Below, one piece after another: positions 34,672 through 43,915 of a stretch of 64,000 nt of DNA. The stretch is from Nakamurella sp. A5-74 (lineage in GTDB: Bacteria; Actinomycetota; Actinomycetes; Mycobacteriales; Nakamurellaceae). The stretch lies in the NCBI RefSeq assembly GCF_040438885.1, contig NZ_CP159218.1:1736001-1800000 (forward strand), written 5' to 3'. The position numbers and the translations under genes are program-made. Numbering within the stretch: position 1 is the stretch's first letter; the number at the start of each line of letters is the position of its first letter. The notes beneath the pieces were generated by a model. That model was not told the origin of the DNA. It did not search any database and saw only the letters and a program-made list of their open reading frames with translations.

Positions 34672-35448
34672 ATGATGCGAGCTACTGCATCCTGTCTCTG
34701 CAGGCTGTCGTCGCTGACCCTGTTGGTGGCGCTGCTCGTCGTCAGCGCAGGCTGCAGCCCCTCCCCGGCCCGTACTGCAACGCCCCAGATGGCCACTGCG
34801 ACGTCCGCGGCGTCGAATGCAAGCAGTGCGTCGACGCAGACGTCAGTCACTTCGTCGACTGCCTCCTCGCCGGCTTGCCCGTCGTGGCCCGCATCCGAGG
34901 GGCTCGGCACCTCCGATGACGACGGCAAGCCGGACTCGATCGGGAACCCCTTCTGGCGAGTGCACGGCGCAGGAACGGTCGCTGTCGACGAGGCCGATCC
35001 TCCAACGTCTTTGCGCGAAGCCGTCGGGCGTGCCGAGTTCGTCGTCGAGGGCAAGATCATCGCTGCTGAAGTTGTAGAGCCGCGCGGAGCGGATCCGACG
35101 CGGATCCGAGGCGGTGCGCGGACACTTGTCACGGTGGCCAGCGCAAACGGGCGGCAGTACAAGTTTGGGCTGGCTCGAGCCCCTTCCGCTGATTGCATCC
35201 TCTCGCAGGTTGCGCTGCCGGATCAGACGTATTTTTTCCTGTTCGCCACGCCTGCCGGGCGACAGCCGCCAGGAGCAACGGCCAGCTGTTTCGACATGGC
35301 CTGCGTTGTCGGGGCTGCCGCCCCGAGGGGCGCCACGCGGGTTCTGGGTTCGGACCCGTCCGAGCTGCGCGACATGTGGACAGACACCGGCGGGCTACGC
35401 GGAACAGACGCCATCAGGGCTTACATCGAGCAAAGCTTGAGGGGATGA
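34672..35448 (+). CDS. lipoprotein of unknown function (2 of 3)
   Basis: Exported lipoprotein (258 aa). Signal LSSLTLLVALLVVSAGC, followed by a long Ala/Ser/Thr linker. The mature region begins near CPSWPASEGLGTSDDDG and includes AVGRAEFVVEGKIIAAEVVE, RTLVTVASANGRQYKFGLAR and YFFLFATPAGRQPPG. The pattern 'EFVVEGKI...' resembles domains in actinobacterial lipoproteins that carry an OB-like beta barrel; this is only a resemblance. ATG 34672 or 34675, or GTG 34648, could be the start. Gap to the preceding gene is about 100 bp. Confidence 0.7.
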   Translation: MMRATASCLCRLSSLTLLVALLVVSAGCSPSPARTATPQMATATSAASNASSASTQTSVTSSTASSPACPSWPASEGLGTSDDDGKPDSIGNPFWRVHGAGTVAVDEADPPTSLREAVGRAEFVVEGKIIAAEVVEPRGADPTRIRGGARTLVTVASANGRQYKFGLARAPSADCILSQVALPDQTYFFLFATPAGRQPPGATASCFDMACVVGAAAPRGATRVLGSDPSELRDMWTDTGGLRGTDAIRAYIEQSLRG

Positions 35449-35618
35449 AGATTTGGTTCCGCAGCGCAGCAACCAAACTAGAACGGTGAAGGGATCAGCA
35501 GGGAGCAGCGCTGGATCGATATGGGTGACGTCGGCCGACGTGAAGTGCAACCGAGTGCCGCACTGATTACGTCCAGTACACAAACGGTCCAGCCCACCCA
35601 ACCGCGGAGCGGAAGCAA

Positions 35619-36251
35619 ATGAATCAGCAGGTCGGAAGGCGCCATGTCGGGCTTGCCCGCAGCGTGCTCTTGGCGTCACTGACGACGGTCGCGATTGTCG
35701 TTGCGGGCTGCGTCGGCACCAGTACGGGGGAGCGGGCAGCCGCCGGCACATCTCCCGCTGGTGCGGGCTCTGCTGCAGTCTCTGCGACTCGCATCTCGAC
35801 TGCTGCGACGGTCCGAGCATCAACAGGTCCAGACATTGGTTCGGTGGCGTCGGTGTCGGGTGGGTTCGCGAAAGCGAATGAGGTGGCTTCGCCGGTGATC
35901 ACTGATTGGAGCGGCGACATCAACGGCACGACGGCGTCTGCTGCGTGGAGTAGAACGGCTGACCGACTCGTCGTGACCACATTCGGCAGCGGGTCGTGCC
36001 CGCGAGCGATACAGCGCGTCGAACTCACCGGTCCCCAAGAGATCTACCTGACAGTCGTCGACACCGGCGTTGAGCCATTGACGCCTGCAACGTCTGGCGC
36101 GGCGGCCAACTCCGTCACGTATCCGCGGGCGTGCACTCGCGATTTGCGGCCGTACACGATGGTGGTCATACCGCCGGCAAGCGCGAGCGCGGACAAAACC
36201 CTGACCGTTCGGGGACTCGGTCGGCCGATCGAACTGGCACCGATCAACTGA
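35619..36251 (+). CDS. lipoprotein of unknown function (3 of 3)
   Basis: Exported lipoprotein (210 aa). Signal SVLLASLTTVAIVVAGC, then a Ser/Ala/Thr linker. The mature domain has ITDWSGDINGTTASAAWSRT, DRLVVTTFGSGSCPRAIQRV, ELTGPQEIYLTVVDTGVEPL and YTMVVIPPASASADKTLTVR, a beta-sandwich-like pattern. GGAG precedes the ATG. Last of three tandem lipoproteins; likely on the cell surface. Confidence 0.75.
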   Translation: MNQQVGRRHVGLARSVLLASLTTVAIVVAGCVGTSTGERAAAGTSPAGAGSAAVSATRISTAATVRASTGPDIGSVASVSGGFAKANEVASPVITDWSGDINGTTASAAWSRTADRLVVTTFGSGSCPRAIQRVELTGPQEIYLTVVDTGVEPLTPATSGAAANSVTYPRACTRDLRPYTMVVIPPASASADKTLTVRGLGRPIELAPIN

Positions 36252-36912
36252 GCTCATCACGCTGTTCGGTCCGGCACAGTCTGCGGTGACCCAAAGCCAG
36301 CCTTCGTCGCATTTGAAGGTTCGACCGCCACAACGCCTGCTCGAGCACCAGGGTGGCCCGCCATTTCGGCCATCGCCGCCTGCTCTGGGTTTTGTACGTC
36401 TATCTGGCCGGTGGGCCACCTTTATCGCAGGTCACGACTACGACGGGATCTAGGCCACCAGGATCGCCGTCCACTACTGACGTTCACCGCATCTGGCGGT
36501 CTCATCTGACGTTCCTTCGCCGAGACCTCACCCAGCTCGCTTTCGCGCCGGCGAACCCCCGACCAGCGCAGTCTCAACAAAGTGGTCGGGGGCTTGTCTC
36601 ATCGAGGGTGTCTTACTTGAGACGGGGAGCGGGGTGGGTGGGCAGACCGCGGTACAGGCTTGAATCGGTCGTTGGTGGACACTCGAGCGATGGACGACTC
36701 GAGGGGGTTGCGGGCGGGGTTCGGGCGACTTGTTGGATGGTTCTGCCGCAGGTCCGCTAGGGAGAAGGCAGATTTGCAGCCACCAAGAGACGTCTTGGGT
36801 AGTTGACACCCGATGGCCCCCGTGGAGACGGCGCGAATGGTGGTGACCTCTCGGGCGACGACAGGACGCGCCGGAACAGCATCCGGGAGTCAGCGCAAGC
36901 TCATCTCAACAA
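36252..36912. other. intergenic region containing dispersed repeat copy b
   Basis: About 660 bp with no supported gene. Copy b of the dispersed repeat occupies 36746-36807; the rest gives only short frames without recognisable content. The convergent ends of the lipoprotein run and the polyol operon flank it. Confidence 0.5.
36746..36807 (+). repeat. dispersed repeat, copy b
   Basis: CCGCAGGTCCGCTAGGGAGA, then AGGCAGATTTGCAGCCACCA, then AGAGACGTCTTGGGTAGTTGAC in continuous order. Copy c (48829-48887) matches over the whole length with a few substitutions; copy a is more diverged; copy d has only the last 20 bases. Confidence 0.65.
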
Positions 36913-38436
36913 CTAGACAGACTGGTGACCCTGCGGTCCGACGGTGTTGATGAGCTCCAGCAGGAGCGCAGCCGCGCCCCGGCTGTGAAGGAGGTCGAGC
37001 GCGGCGAGGTAGGGCTCGGTGAACAGGGGTTGTTCGGCGAGATCACCGAACAGGTCCCGGTTGCGGACGAAGGCCAGCTGATCCCCACCGTCCTGGAGCT
37101 GGGCGAGGGCGGCGGCGTGACGTTCGTCGGCGATCCGGTCGACGATCTCGATCGGTGTGCCCTGTTCGTCGGTGCCTTCGGCGTAGCGTGCCCAGGCCGC
37201 ACAGATCGCGGCGGACAGCGGGACGGGCCGTGCGGCCGCGATGTTCTCGCGGATGACCGGCACGAGCCATTTGGGGATCCGGTCGCTGGACTCGGCGGCC
37301 AGCCGGGCGACGGTGTCCCGCACGTGGGCGTTGGAGAACCGTTCGATCAGCTCGTGGCGGTAGGCATCCAGGTCGATCCCGGGCACCGGCGCCAGGGTGG
37401 GCGTCGCCTCGTCCTGCATGTACGCCAACAGGAACCGCCGCATCGCCGGATCCTGGGCGGCGTCGTGCACCAGGCGGTACCCGGCTAGGTGACCCAGGTA
37501 GGCGATGCCCTGGTGGGAGGCGTTGAGCAGGCGGAGCTTCATCAGCTCGTACGGTTCGACGTGGTCGACGACCTGGGCGCCGACGGTGTCCCACGCCGGC
37601 CGGCCGGCGGGGAAGTCGTCCTGCAGCACCCACTGGGTGAACGGTTCGCACACGACGGGCCAGGCGTCGGTGATGCCGAACTTCTCGGCGACCATCGCGC
37701 GGTCCTCGTCGGTCGTCACCGGGGTGATGCGGTCGACCATGCAGTTCGGGAAGCTGACACAGTTGCCGACCCACCTGCCGAGCTCGGCGTCCTTCAAGGT
37801 CGCGAACTCGGTGAATGCCCGCGCAGCCAGGTCGCCGTTGCCCTGCAGGTTGTCGCACGAAAGCACGGTGAACGGTTCGATCCCGCGCTCGCGTCGTCGC
37901 CGCAGCCCCTCGGTGATCAGGCCGAACACGGTGCCGGGCACGGCTTCCGGCTGCAGATCGGCGGCGATCGCCGGTGGTGCCGGGTCGAAGTCGCCGGTGA
38001 CCTGGTTGATGGAGTAGCCGCCCTCGGTGACGGTGAGCGAGACAATCCTGGTGCTGGGTGCGGCCAGCAGCTCCAGGACCGCCTCCGGGTCGTCCGGCGC
38101 GTACAGGTACTGCACGATCGACCCGATCACCTGGGCGTCCAGGGCGCCATCGGGCGACTTCGTCACCAGCGTGTAGAGACCGTCCTGGGCATCCAGCGCC
38201 TGCTGCATCCGGCGGTCTGCGGGCATCACACCGACCCCGCAGATCCCCCAGTCACGCTCACCGGCGGCGAGCAGGGCGTCGGTGTACATGGCCTGGTGGG
38301 CGCGGTGGAACCCGCCGACCCCGAAGTGCACGATGCCGACGGTCACGGCGGTGCGGTCGTAGGTAGGAGTACGGACGGACCCGGAGATCTGCTGCAGCGC
38401 TGCCGATCCCAGGGCGAGAGCAGTCGATGTCGTCAC
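36913..38436 (-). CDS. mannitol dehydrogenase-family polyol oxidoreductase
   Basis: Cytosolic long-chain dehydrogenase (507 aa) oxidising a sugar alcohol to a ketose (or a hexuronate) with NAD. The N-terminal Rossmann part is VGIVHFGVGGFHRAHQAMYT; the C-terminal mannitol-dehydrogenase domain has the catalytic-region motif ELMKLRLLNASHQGIAYLG, and SFPNCMVDRITPVTTDED precedes it. GTG start at 38436 overlaps the TGA of the permease gene. It ends the binding protein-permease-permease-dehydrogenase operon, so the imported substrate is probably a polyol. Which one (mannitol, sorbitol, arabitol) cannot be read from sequence. Confidence 0.93.
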   Translation of the reverse strand: MTTSTALALGSAALQQISGSVRTPTYDRTAVTVGIVHFGVGGFHRAHQAMYTDALLAAGERDWGICGVGVMPADRRMQQALDAQDGLYTLVTKSPDGALDAQVIGSIVQYLYAPDDPEAVLELLAAPSTRIVSLTVTEGGYSINQVTGDFDPAPPAIAADLQPEAVPGTVFGLITEGLRRRRERGIEPFTVLSCDNLQGNGDLAARAFTEFATLKDAELGRWVGNCVSFPNCMVDRITPVTTDEDRAMVAEKFGITDAWPVVCEPFTQWVLQDDFPAGRPAWDTVGAQVVDHVEPYELMKLRLLNASHQGIAYLGHLAGYRLVHDAAQDPAMRRFLLAYMQDEATPTLAPVPGIDLDAYRHELIERFSNAHVRDTVARLAAESSDRIPKWLVPVIRENIAAARPVPLSAAICAAWARYAEGTDEQGTPIEIVDRIADERHAAALAQLQDGGDQLAFVRNRDLFGDLAEQPLFTEPYLAALDLLHSRGAAALLLELINTVGPQGHQSV

Positions 38437-39332
38437 TTGACGGCTCCGAGTGACAGCCCTTGGACGAGCTTGTCCTGGGCGGCGAACCCGGCGATCAGCA
38501 CCGGCAGCGAGATGCAGATCGAGGCCGCCGACATGGTGGCCAGGAACGGGTTCCGCGGATCGAACAGGCTCGGCAGGAATGTCGGCAGGGTCTGGGCGTC
38601 GATGCTGGAGGTGAGCAGCTGTGCCAGCAGCAGTTCGTTCCAGGAGAAGATGAAGCAGATCAGGGACGTCGCGGCGATGCCGGGTGCCGCGATCGGCGCG
38701 ACCACCCTGGTCAGGGTCTTCATCAGGCCGGCGCCGTCGAGCGAGGCTGCCTCGAACAGGGCAGGCGGGATGTCGGCCAGGAACGAGCGCATCATCCAGA
38801 CCGCGATGGGCAGGTTCATCCCGGCGTACAGGATCACCAGGAACCAGATGTTGTTCAGCATGCCGATGCTCTTGGCGATGACGAACAGCGGCACCAGCGC
38901 CGCGGCGATCGGCAGGAACTTGGTCGACAGGAAGAAGAACATCACGTCGGTCCATTTGCGGACAGGCTTCACCGACAGCGCATAGGCGGTGGGGATCGCG
39001 ACGATCACCACGATCGCGGTCGAGATCACCGAGGCCATCACCGAGTTGATGATGTACGGCCAGGTGCTCTGGCCGGTCTTGGAGCCGAAGAACGCCTGGT
39101 AGCCCTCAAGCGACAGCGGCTCGAACAGGCCGGGGGTGTTGAGGGTGGCCGTCTGGTTCTTGTGGAAGCTCACCAGCAGCATGAAGAACAGCGGGGCGAC
39201 GAAGATCAGCCCGATCACCCAGGTGAGGACGGTGAGCAGGGACGCGCCCACCTTGGTGCTGCGCGGCGCCCCGGCAGGGGTAGGGCGGTGGGCGGCGGTG
39301 GCGCTGCCGGCAGCAGGAACGGTGGTGGTCAT
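38433..39332 (-). CDS. polyol/sugar ABC transporter permease (MalG-type)
   Basis: Inner-membrane permease (299 aa) with six spans; first span VLTWVIGLIFVAPLFFMLLV. EAA loop: EAASLDGAGLMKTLTRVVAP. It resembles SmoG/MtlG polyol permeases, as the long SVKPVRKWTDVMFFFLSTKF segment fits that group. Start ATG 39332 overlaps the stop of the MalF-type gene (ATGA), and its own stop overlaps the dehydrogenase start, indicating tight translational coupling. No ATPase in the operon. Confidence 0.93.
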   Translation of the reverse strand: MTTTVPAAGSATAAHRPTPAGAPRSTKVGASLLTVLTWVIGLIFVAPLFFMLLVSFHKNQTATLNTPGLFEPLSLEGYQAFFGSKTGQSTWPYIINSVMASVISTAIVVIVAIPTAYALSVKPVRKWTDVMFFFLSTKFLPIAAALVPLFVIAKSIGMLNNIWFLVILYAGMNLPIAVWMMRSFLADIPPALFEAASLDGAGLMKTLTRVVAPIAAPGIAATSLICFIFSWNELLLAQLLTSSIDAQTLPTFLPSLFDPRNPFLATMSAASICISLPVLIAGFAAQDKLVQGLSLGAVK

Positions 39333-40288
39333 CGCGCGTTCTCCTCCTTGAACAGGCTGGACACGGTGCGCAGGGCGAAGGTCGCCACGATGATGGTCAG
39401 GACCACGACGACGACTCCCTGCGCTGAGGCGAGGCCGTAGTCGCTGTCGGCCTGGATGGTCCGGAAGATCAGGTACGGCAGGTTCTGGGTCTGCGGGTTG
39501 AGTGGTGTCAGGGTGAACACCGCGTCGAAGTTCTGGATGATGTAGATCGCGCCGAGCAGACCGGCGAGCTCCAAGTACTGCTGCATGTGCGGCAGCGTCA
39601 GATTGCGGAACACCTGCCACGGCGTCGCGCCGTCGACGGCGGCGGCCTCCAGGATGTCGCCGGGACGGGACTGCAGTCCGGCCAGCAGGATCAGCGTCAT
39701 GAACGGCGTCCACTGCCACACCAGCGTGATGATCACCGTCAGCATCGGGTGCGACGAGGCGATCGAGATGGTGGCAGCGGCCGCATCCGGGTTGAACAGA
39801 CGTTTCACCGAGGTGAGGATCCCGGCGAGCAGGCCGTTGCTGGCGTCGAAGACGCCGTAGCGGAAGAACGTCGCGGCGGCGACCGGCACGATGAGGAACG
39901 GGGCGATCATCATCGTCCGGACGGCGCCCCTGCCACGGAACTTCCGATTCAGCAACAGCGCGATGCAGAGTCCGAACACGAGCGAGATCAACACCACCGA
40001 CACCGTCAGCACCACCGTGTGCCACAACGCAGAGAGGATCGCCTCGTCCTTGAACACCTGCTCGTAGTTGCGCAATGTCCAGCCGGAGATCCTGGGCCGG
40101 TCACCGTCCCAGCGGCGGAACGACAGCAGGATCGTCACGATGAACGGCAGCTGGGTGACGATCACGGTGAACAGCAGGCCGGGCAACAGCGGCGCCCGGC
40201 GGACCCAACCCTCGCGCTTGGCGCGGCGATTGACCTCGGCGGCCACCTTCTTCGACGTCTCGGCAGGACGCTGCAGGGTTGTGGTCAT
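39329..40288 (-). CDS. polyol/sugar ABC transporter permease (MalF-type)
   Basis: Partner permease (319 aa). Spans include LLPGLLFTVIVTQLPFIVTI and WHTVVLTVSVVLISLVFGLC. EAA loop: EAAAVDGATPWQVFRNLTLP. Start ATG 40288; the upstream open frame lies partly in a hairpin and is non-coding. About 150 bp separate it from the binding-protein stop, holding an intercistronic stem-loop. Confidence 0.93.
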   Translation of the reverse strand: MTTTLQRPAETSKKVAAEVNRRAKREGWVRRAPLLPGLLFTVIVTQLPFIVTILLSFRRWDGDRPRISGWTLRNYEQVFKDEAILSALWHTVVLTVSVVLISLVFGLCIALLLNRKFRGRGAVRTMMIAPFLIVPVAAATFFRYGVFDASNGLLAGILTSVKRLFNPDAAAATISIASSHPMLTVIITLVWQWTPFMTLILLAGLQSRPGDILEAAAVDGATPWQVFRNLTLPHMQQYLELAGLLGAIYIIQNFDAVFTLTPLNPQTQNLPYLIFRTIQADSDYGLASAQGVVVVVLTIIVATFALRTVSSLFKEENAR

Positions 40289-40325
40289 GACGGGTTGGCT
40301 CCGGATTCTGATGCTCGGAAAGACA

Positions 40326-40363
40326 GCAGCGGCGGAGCCCAGGGTTTCGGGCCCCGCCGCTGC
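40326..40363 (-). terminator. intercistronic stem-loop between binding protein and permease genes
   Basis: GCAGCGGCGG-A-GCCC pairs with GGGC-C-CCGCCGCTGC around a short loop (AGGGTTTC), a very stable hairpin of 14 base pairs with a bulge on each arm. It has no U-tract, so it probably damps read-through or protects the upstream mRNA, giving more binding protein than permease. Confidence 0.65.
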
Positions 40364-40435
40364 AACTCGTGTCAGCGAGGTTAATGGAGTGTTCGCGATT
40401 CGTTGGTGGACAAACAAATAGCAAGCGTCAGCTAG

Positions 40436-41947
40436 CTACTTGTACTCGTCGCCGACGTCCTGAGCCTTCTTCTGCGCAGCAGCAAGAGCCTGCTCCACAG
40501 TGCCGTTCCCAGCGATGACTTGCGCCAGTGAGGCGGTCACGTCGTCGCCGAGTGCAGTGAACTCGGGAATGTCGACGAACTGAATACCGACAGTGGGACG
40601 CGCCTGCACGCCCGGGTTGGCCGGGTCGGCGTTCTGCAGCGCCGTCAGGGTCGGACCCGAGAACGCGCCCGCGGCCTTGACGTAGTCAGGGTTGCTGTAC
40701 GTGGAGATGCGCTTGCCCGACGGAACCCGGGGCCATCCCAAATCCTCGCCGACGAGCTGCTCGTACTGGGCGGAGGACGCCCACGAGATGAACTGCCAGG
40801 CAGCGTCCTTGTTCTTGGAAGCCTGCTCCATGCCCCACGACCAGGTGTACAGCCATCCCGAGGACTTGGTCTCCTTGACGGGAGCCTGCACGTAGCCGAC
40901 CTTCCCGGCGACCGGCGAGTCCGCGGACTCCACCGAGCCGGCAGCCGACGTCGCGTCGTACCACATGGCTACCTTGGACTGGACGAAGTCGTTGAGGCAC
41001 TCGGTGAAACCGGCCTGGGACGGGCTGACCTGGCCGTGTTCCTTGAGGAGCTTGACGTAGAAGTTGACGGCCGCCACGGTCTTCGGATCGGTCAGCAATG
41101 CGTTCCAGTCCTTGTCGAACCACGCGCCACCGAAGGTGTTGATCACGGTGGTCAGCGGTCCGCCGAGCTGACCCCAGCCGGGCAGACCGCGCAGGCAGAT
41201 GCCCTTCATGCCGGACTGCGCACCGTCGACCTTCGCAGCCGCTGCAGCGACCTCATCCCAGGTCGGGTTGTCCGACAGCTTGACGCCCTTGTCCGCGAAG
41301 ACATCCTTGCGGTACATCAGGAACGACGACTCGCCGTAGAACGGCTCGCCGTACAGTTTGCCGTCGTTGGACAGCGACTGGTTGAACGCGGGGAAGATGT
41401 CGCTCTGGTTGAACGCGGTGTCGTTCTTGGAGTAGTCGGTCAGATCGGCCAGCCAGCCGTTCTTCGACCAGATCGGAATCTCGAAGTTCGACAAGGTCGC
41501 GACGTCGTACTGGCCGGCCTGGTTCTTGAACTCGATGTCTGCCTTGGCGCGCATGTCGTTCTCCGGCAGCACCGTGTAGTTCACCTTGATGCCGGTCTTG
41601 GCGGTGAAGTTCGCCTCGGTCAGCTTCTGCAGGTCGGTCATCTGCGGGTTGGCGACCATCAGCACATTGATGGTCTTGCCGTCGGTCGCCGGGTTCTTGG
41701 TGGGGCCTGCATCGGTGGAGCCGCTGGAGCTGCTCGGGGTCGAGCTGGAACCACCGGTAGCGGAACCGGTGGCTGCGGAGGTAGACGCAGGAGTGGAGAC
41801 TGCGAAACCATTGCCGGTGCTGCTGGCGGCGGCCGCGGTAGCGGAGGTGGTTCCTGCTGCGTCGCCCGAGTCGCTTCCGCAGGCGGACAAGCCGACGGCG
41901 ACCAGAGCGGTCAGACCGACGGCCAGGGTCTTGCGTGTTGAACGCAT
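40436..41947 (-). CDS. polyol/sugar-binding lipoprotein (ABC, family 1)
   Basis: Solute-binding lipoprotein (503 aa): signal ends VGLSAC (Cys23), followed by a long Ser/Thr/Ala/Gly linker to about residue 90. The mature fold starts KTINVLMVANPQMTDLQKLT. Features include YGEPFYGESSFLMYRKDVFA, GICLRGLPGWGQLGGPLTTV and SSGWLYTWSWGMEQASKNKD, which fit polyol-binding SmoE/MtlE-like proteins. First gene of the operon with two permeases and the dehydrogenase. The upstream gap contains palindromes likely bound by the local LacI regulator. Confidence 0.93.
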   Translation of the reverse strand: MRSTRKTLAVGLTALVAVGLSACGSDSGDAAGTTSATAAAASSTGNGFAVSTPASTSAATGSATGGSSSTPSSSSGSTDAGPTKNPATDGKTINVLMVANPQMTDLQKLTEANFTAKTGIKVNYTVLPENDMRAKADIEFKNQAGQYDVATLSNFEIPIWSKNGWLADLTDYSKNDTAFNQSDIFPAFNQSLSNDGKLYGEPFYGESSFLMYRKDVFADKGVKLSDNPTWDEVAAAAAKVDGAQSGMKGICLRGLPGWGQLGGPLTTVINTFGGAWFDKDWNALLTDPKTVAAVNFYVKLLKEHGQVSPSQAGFTECLNDFVQSKVAMWYDATSAAGSVESADSPVAGKVGYVQAPVKETKSSGWLYTWSWGMEQASKNKDAAWQFISWASSAQYEQLVGEDLGWPRVPSGKRISTYSNPDYVKAAGAFSGPTLTALQNADPANPGVQARPTVGIQFVDIPEFTALGDDVTASLAQVIAGNGTVEQALAAAQKKAQDVGDEYK

Positions 41948-42251
41948 CGTTGCGTTTCCCTTCGAGGGTGGTGGGGGTGACGATTGAGGTGGTTGTCGGT
42001 CAGCTCCGCGAGAGCGGACCGACGCGGCACGGGACGCTCATCGCGGATGTGGCGCGATGGTTGCTGCGGTGAGGCTGTCGTTGACGTGGTACGCCAGATG
42101 ACATCGACCTCGGAGCAGTCCGAACTTGCCTCGTCGACTCACGGTCGCCGGCCGCGAGACGGCGATACCAGAGCCAGTTGAGTCGCTGTCATACCCGGTC
42201 GTGCAACTTCCCAGTGACTTCGTGGCTGACTGTAAAGCATCCGGGCCGACC

Positions 42252-42267
42252 ATGTCACGGGTGTCAT
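42252..42267. promoter_or_regulatory. LacI-type operator candidate 1
   Basis: ATGTCACGGGTGTCAT, a near-palindrome sharing the core CACGSGTGTC with the sites at 42409 and 44854. It lies about 300 bp upstream of the binding-protein gene. Confidence 0.5.
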
Positions 42268-42408
42268 CGTAACGAACTCGCAACGCCCGTCACTGGTCAT
42301 GACGGCAGCAGACGGGCGGGCCGCGCGGAGACGCGGCCAGAGCGTTTCGGGCGGTGCCTCGTTGTCGCAGTTGACAATCGCGGTACGTCGACCCAATGAT
42401 GCAGCTGT

Positions 42409-42424
42409 AAGACACGCGTGTCAT
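42409..42424. promoter_or_regulatory. LacI-type operator candidate 2
   Basis: AAGACACGCGTGTCAT, with a perfect 12-bp palindrome GACACGCGTGTC. It lies 65 bp before the kinase start, a usual position for a repressor site. Confidence 0.6.
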
Positions 42425-42488
42425 GTCGGGGTGATCGTTCCTTGCCGGACGTATCGGGTTCTTCGGATCAACGTTGAGAGGGGGAGCG

Positions 42489-43841
42489 GTGTCGACCTCT
42501 GCTCCGTTGCGTGCCGGCATCGACCTGGGCAGTACTGCCTTCAAGCTCCTGATCACCGATGAGGGCGGCACAGAGCTGGTTTCAGAGCAGGTGGCCACGC
42601 CTTGGCTGCTGGGCGCGCATGGGGCAGCTGATTTGCCGGTGGACCGGTTGCTGAGTTCGGTGAACACTCTCATGACAGCTGCGGCGCACAGGCTGGACGC
42701 CCTGCACAGCCCACCGGTGGGTGCGATCGGCATCTCCGGTATGGGGGAGAGCGGTTTCTTGGTCGATCCTCAGGGGCAGCCCGTCGCTCCGGCCTTTGCG
42801 TGGTTCGATCCGCGAGGTGCGGCTCAGGTGGCAGCTTTTCCGGCCCCGGTTCGCACACAGTTCGCTGGCCGGACCGGGCTTCCGCTGGGCACCCAGGTTA
42901 CGGTGGCGAAAATCGCGCTCCTGCGCGACGGCGGTGTCGACCTGGCCGGCCTGCGATGGCTCAACCTGCCGGAGTTCGTCGCCACAGCCCTGGGCGCTCG
43001 TGCCGTCAGTGAGTATTCGCTGGCTTCTCGAACCGGACTTCTGGATCAGGACACCGGCCTGGCATGGCGCGCAATGGCAGACCATCTCGGCGTCGATGAT
43101 GACTTCCTGCCGCCACTGGTCGCTTCCGGAGAGCACCTGGGCACGGCCGGGGTGTGGCTTCCCGAGCGGTTCGCTGGCGCTGCGATCACGGTGGCCGGCC
43201 ACGACCATCTCGTCGCCGCTGAATCCTCAGGTCCGATACCCGATGACCACTACTACGTCTCTCTCGGCACAGCCGAGGTTCTGCTACGAGTGTTGGACAG
43301 ACCGCTTGGCTACGAGGCCCGCGCGCGCCTGGCGTCGATGCTCATCAACGAGGTGCGGCACATCGTCCCCGGCAAGCGCGTCCTGGTGGCCGGATGCAAG
43401 AGCGGTCTGCTGCTGAGGCGAGCGCTGCAGCTGACCGGTGTCCGTGACCGCGCCAGCCGCGGCACGTTGGACGATGAGGTGATGGCGTTGCCGTTGGAGG
43501 GAACGCTCCCCGAGGGCGGAATCGCGGTAAGCGGCGCCCGCAACGACGATGGGGTGCTGAAACTCGAGCTGCAGACAGATGACGTCAATCCGGCAGAACT
43601 GTTCGGTGCGGTGCTGCGGCACAGCAACGCCGAGATCACCAGGCTCATCTCGGCGATAGACCAAGAACTGCCGGCTGCGAACTCGTCCACCCTCACCGGC
43701 GGCTGGGCGGACATGAAGAGCGTCCAGCGTGCTCGTAGCCGGGTGCTGCCATCTCTGTCGATCTCGCAGCGCCAGCAGGAAACAGCTTTCGGGGCCGCGC
43801 AGATCGCCGCGCGTCTCCTGACCGATCAACCCCTGGTCTGA
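42489..43841 (+). CDS. FGGY-family carbohydrate kinase
   Basis: Sugar kinase (450 aa) of the xylulokinase/gluconokinase superfamily. It begins LRAGIDLGSTAFKLLITDEG, the phosphate-1 motif, and contains IGISGMGESGFLVDPQGQP, RTGLLDQDTGLAW and AGHDHLVAAESSGPIPDDHY. The C-terminal part is atypical: VLVAGCKSGLLLRRALQLTG and LTGGWADMKSVQRARS stand where ADP-binding GGGA-type motifs occur. GTG at 42489 has GAGAGGGGGAG upstream. It heads a plus-strand cluster with an aldolase, regulator, SDRs and P-loop kinase. It would phosphorylate the ketose made by the dehydrogenase; specificity is not evident. Confidence 0.87.
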   Translation: MSTSAPLRAGIDLGSTAFKLLITDEGGTELVSEQVATPWLLGAHGAADLPVDRLLSSVNTLMTAAAHRLDALHSPPVGAIGISGMGESGFLVDPQGQPVAPAFAWFDPRGAAQVAAFPAPVRTQFAGRTGLPLGTQVTVAKIALLRDGGVDLAGLRWLNLPEFVATALGARAVSEYSLASRTGLLDQDTGLAWRAMADHLGVDDDFLPPLVASGEHLGTAGVWLPERFAGAAITVAGHDHLVAAESSGPIPDDHYYVSLGTAEVLLRVLDRPLGYEARARLASMLINEVRHIVPGKRVLVAGCKSGLLLRRALQLTGVRDRASRGTLDDEVMALPLEGTLPEGGIAVSGARNDDGVLKLELQTDDVNPAELFGAVLRHSNAEITRLISAIDQELPAANSSTLTGGWADMKSVQRARSRVLPSLSISQRQQETAFGAAQIAARLLTDQPLV

Positions 43842-43915
43842 GCAGCTGTCATCAGACCGCCGCCCGGCGTCAGTCCGACCCATCTGGCCATCCGGCCTCT
43901 ACCGAAGGAGCACCC

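Larger units (their letters stand above)
41948..42488. promoter_or_regulatory. divergent regulatory region of the polyol locus
   Basis: 540 bp between the binding-protein gene (minus) and the FGGY kinase (plus), without a supported gene. It contains two similar palindromes, at 42252-42267 and 42409-42424, placed toward the middle and kinase side. They suggest coordinated control of transport and catabolism. Confidence 0.6.

Noticed and set aside
38436-38955. 680-residue fusion of the polyol dehydrogenase with an upstream open frame
   Set aside because: The upstream part is a shadow of the permease gene; the dehydrogenase starts at a GTG overlapping the permease stop.
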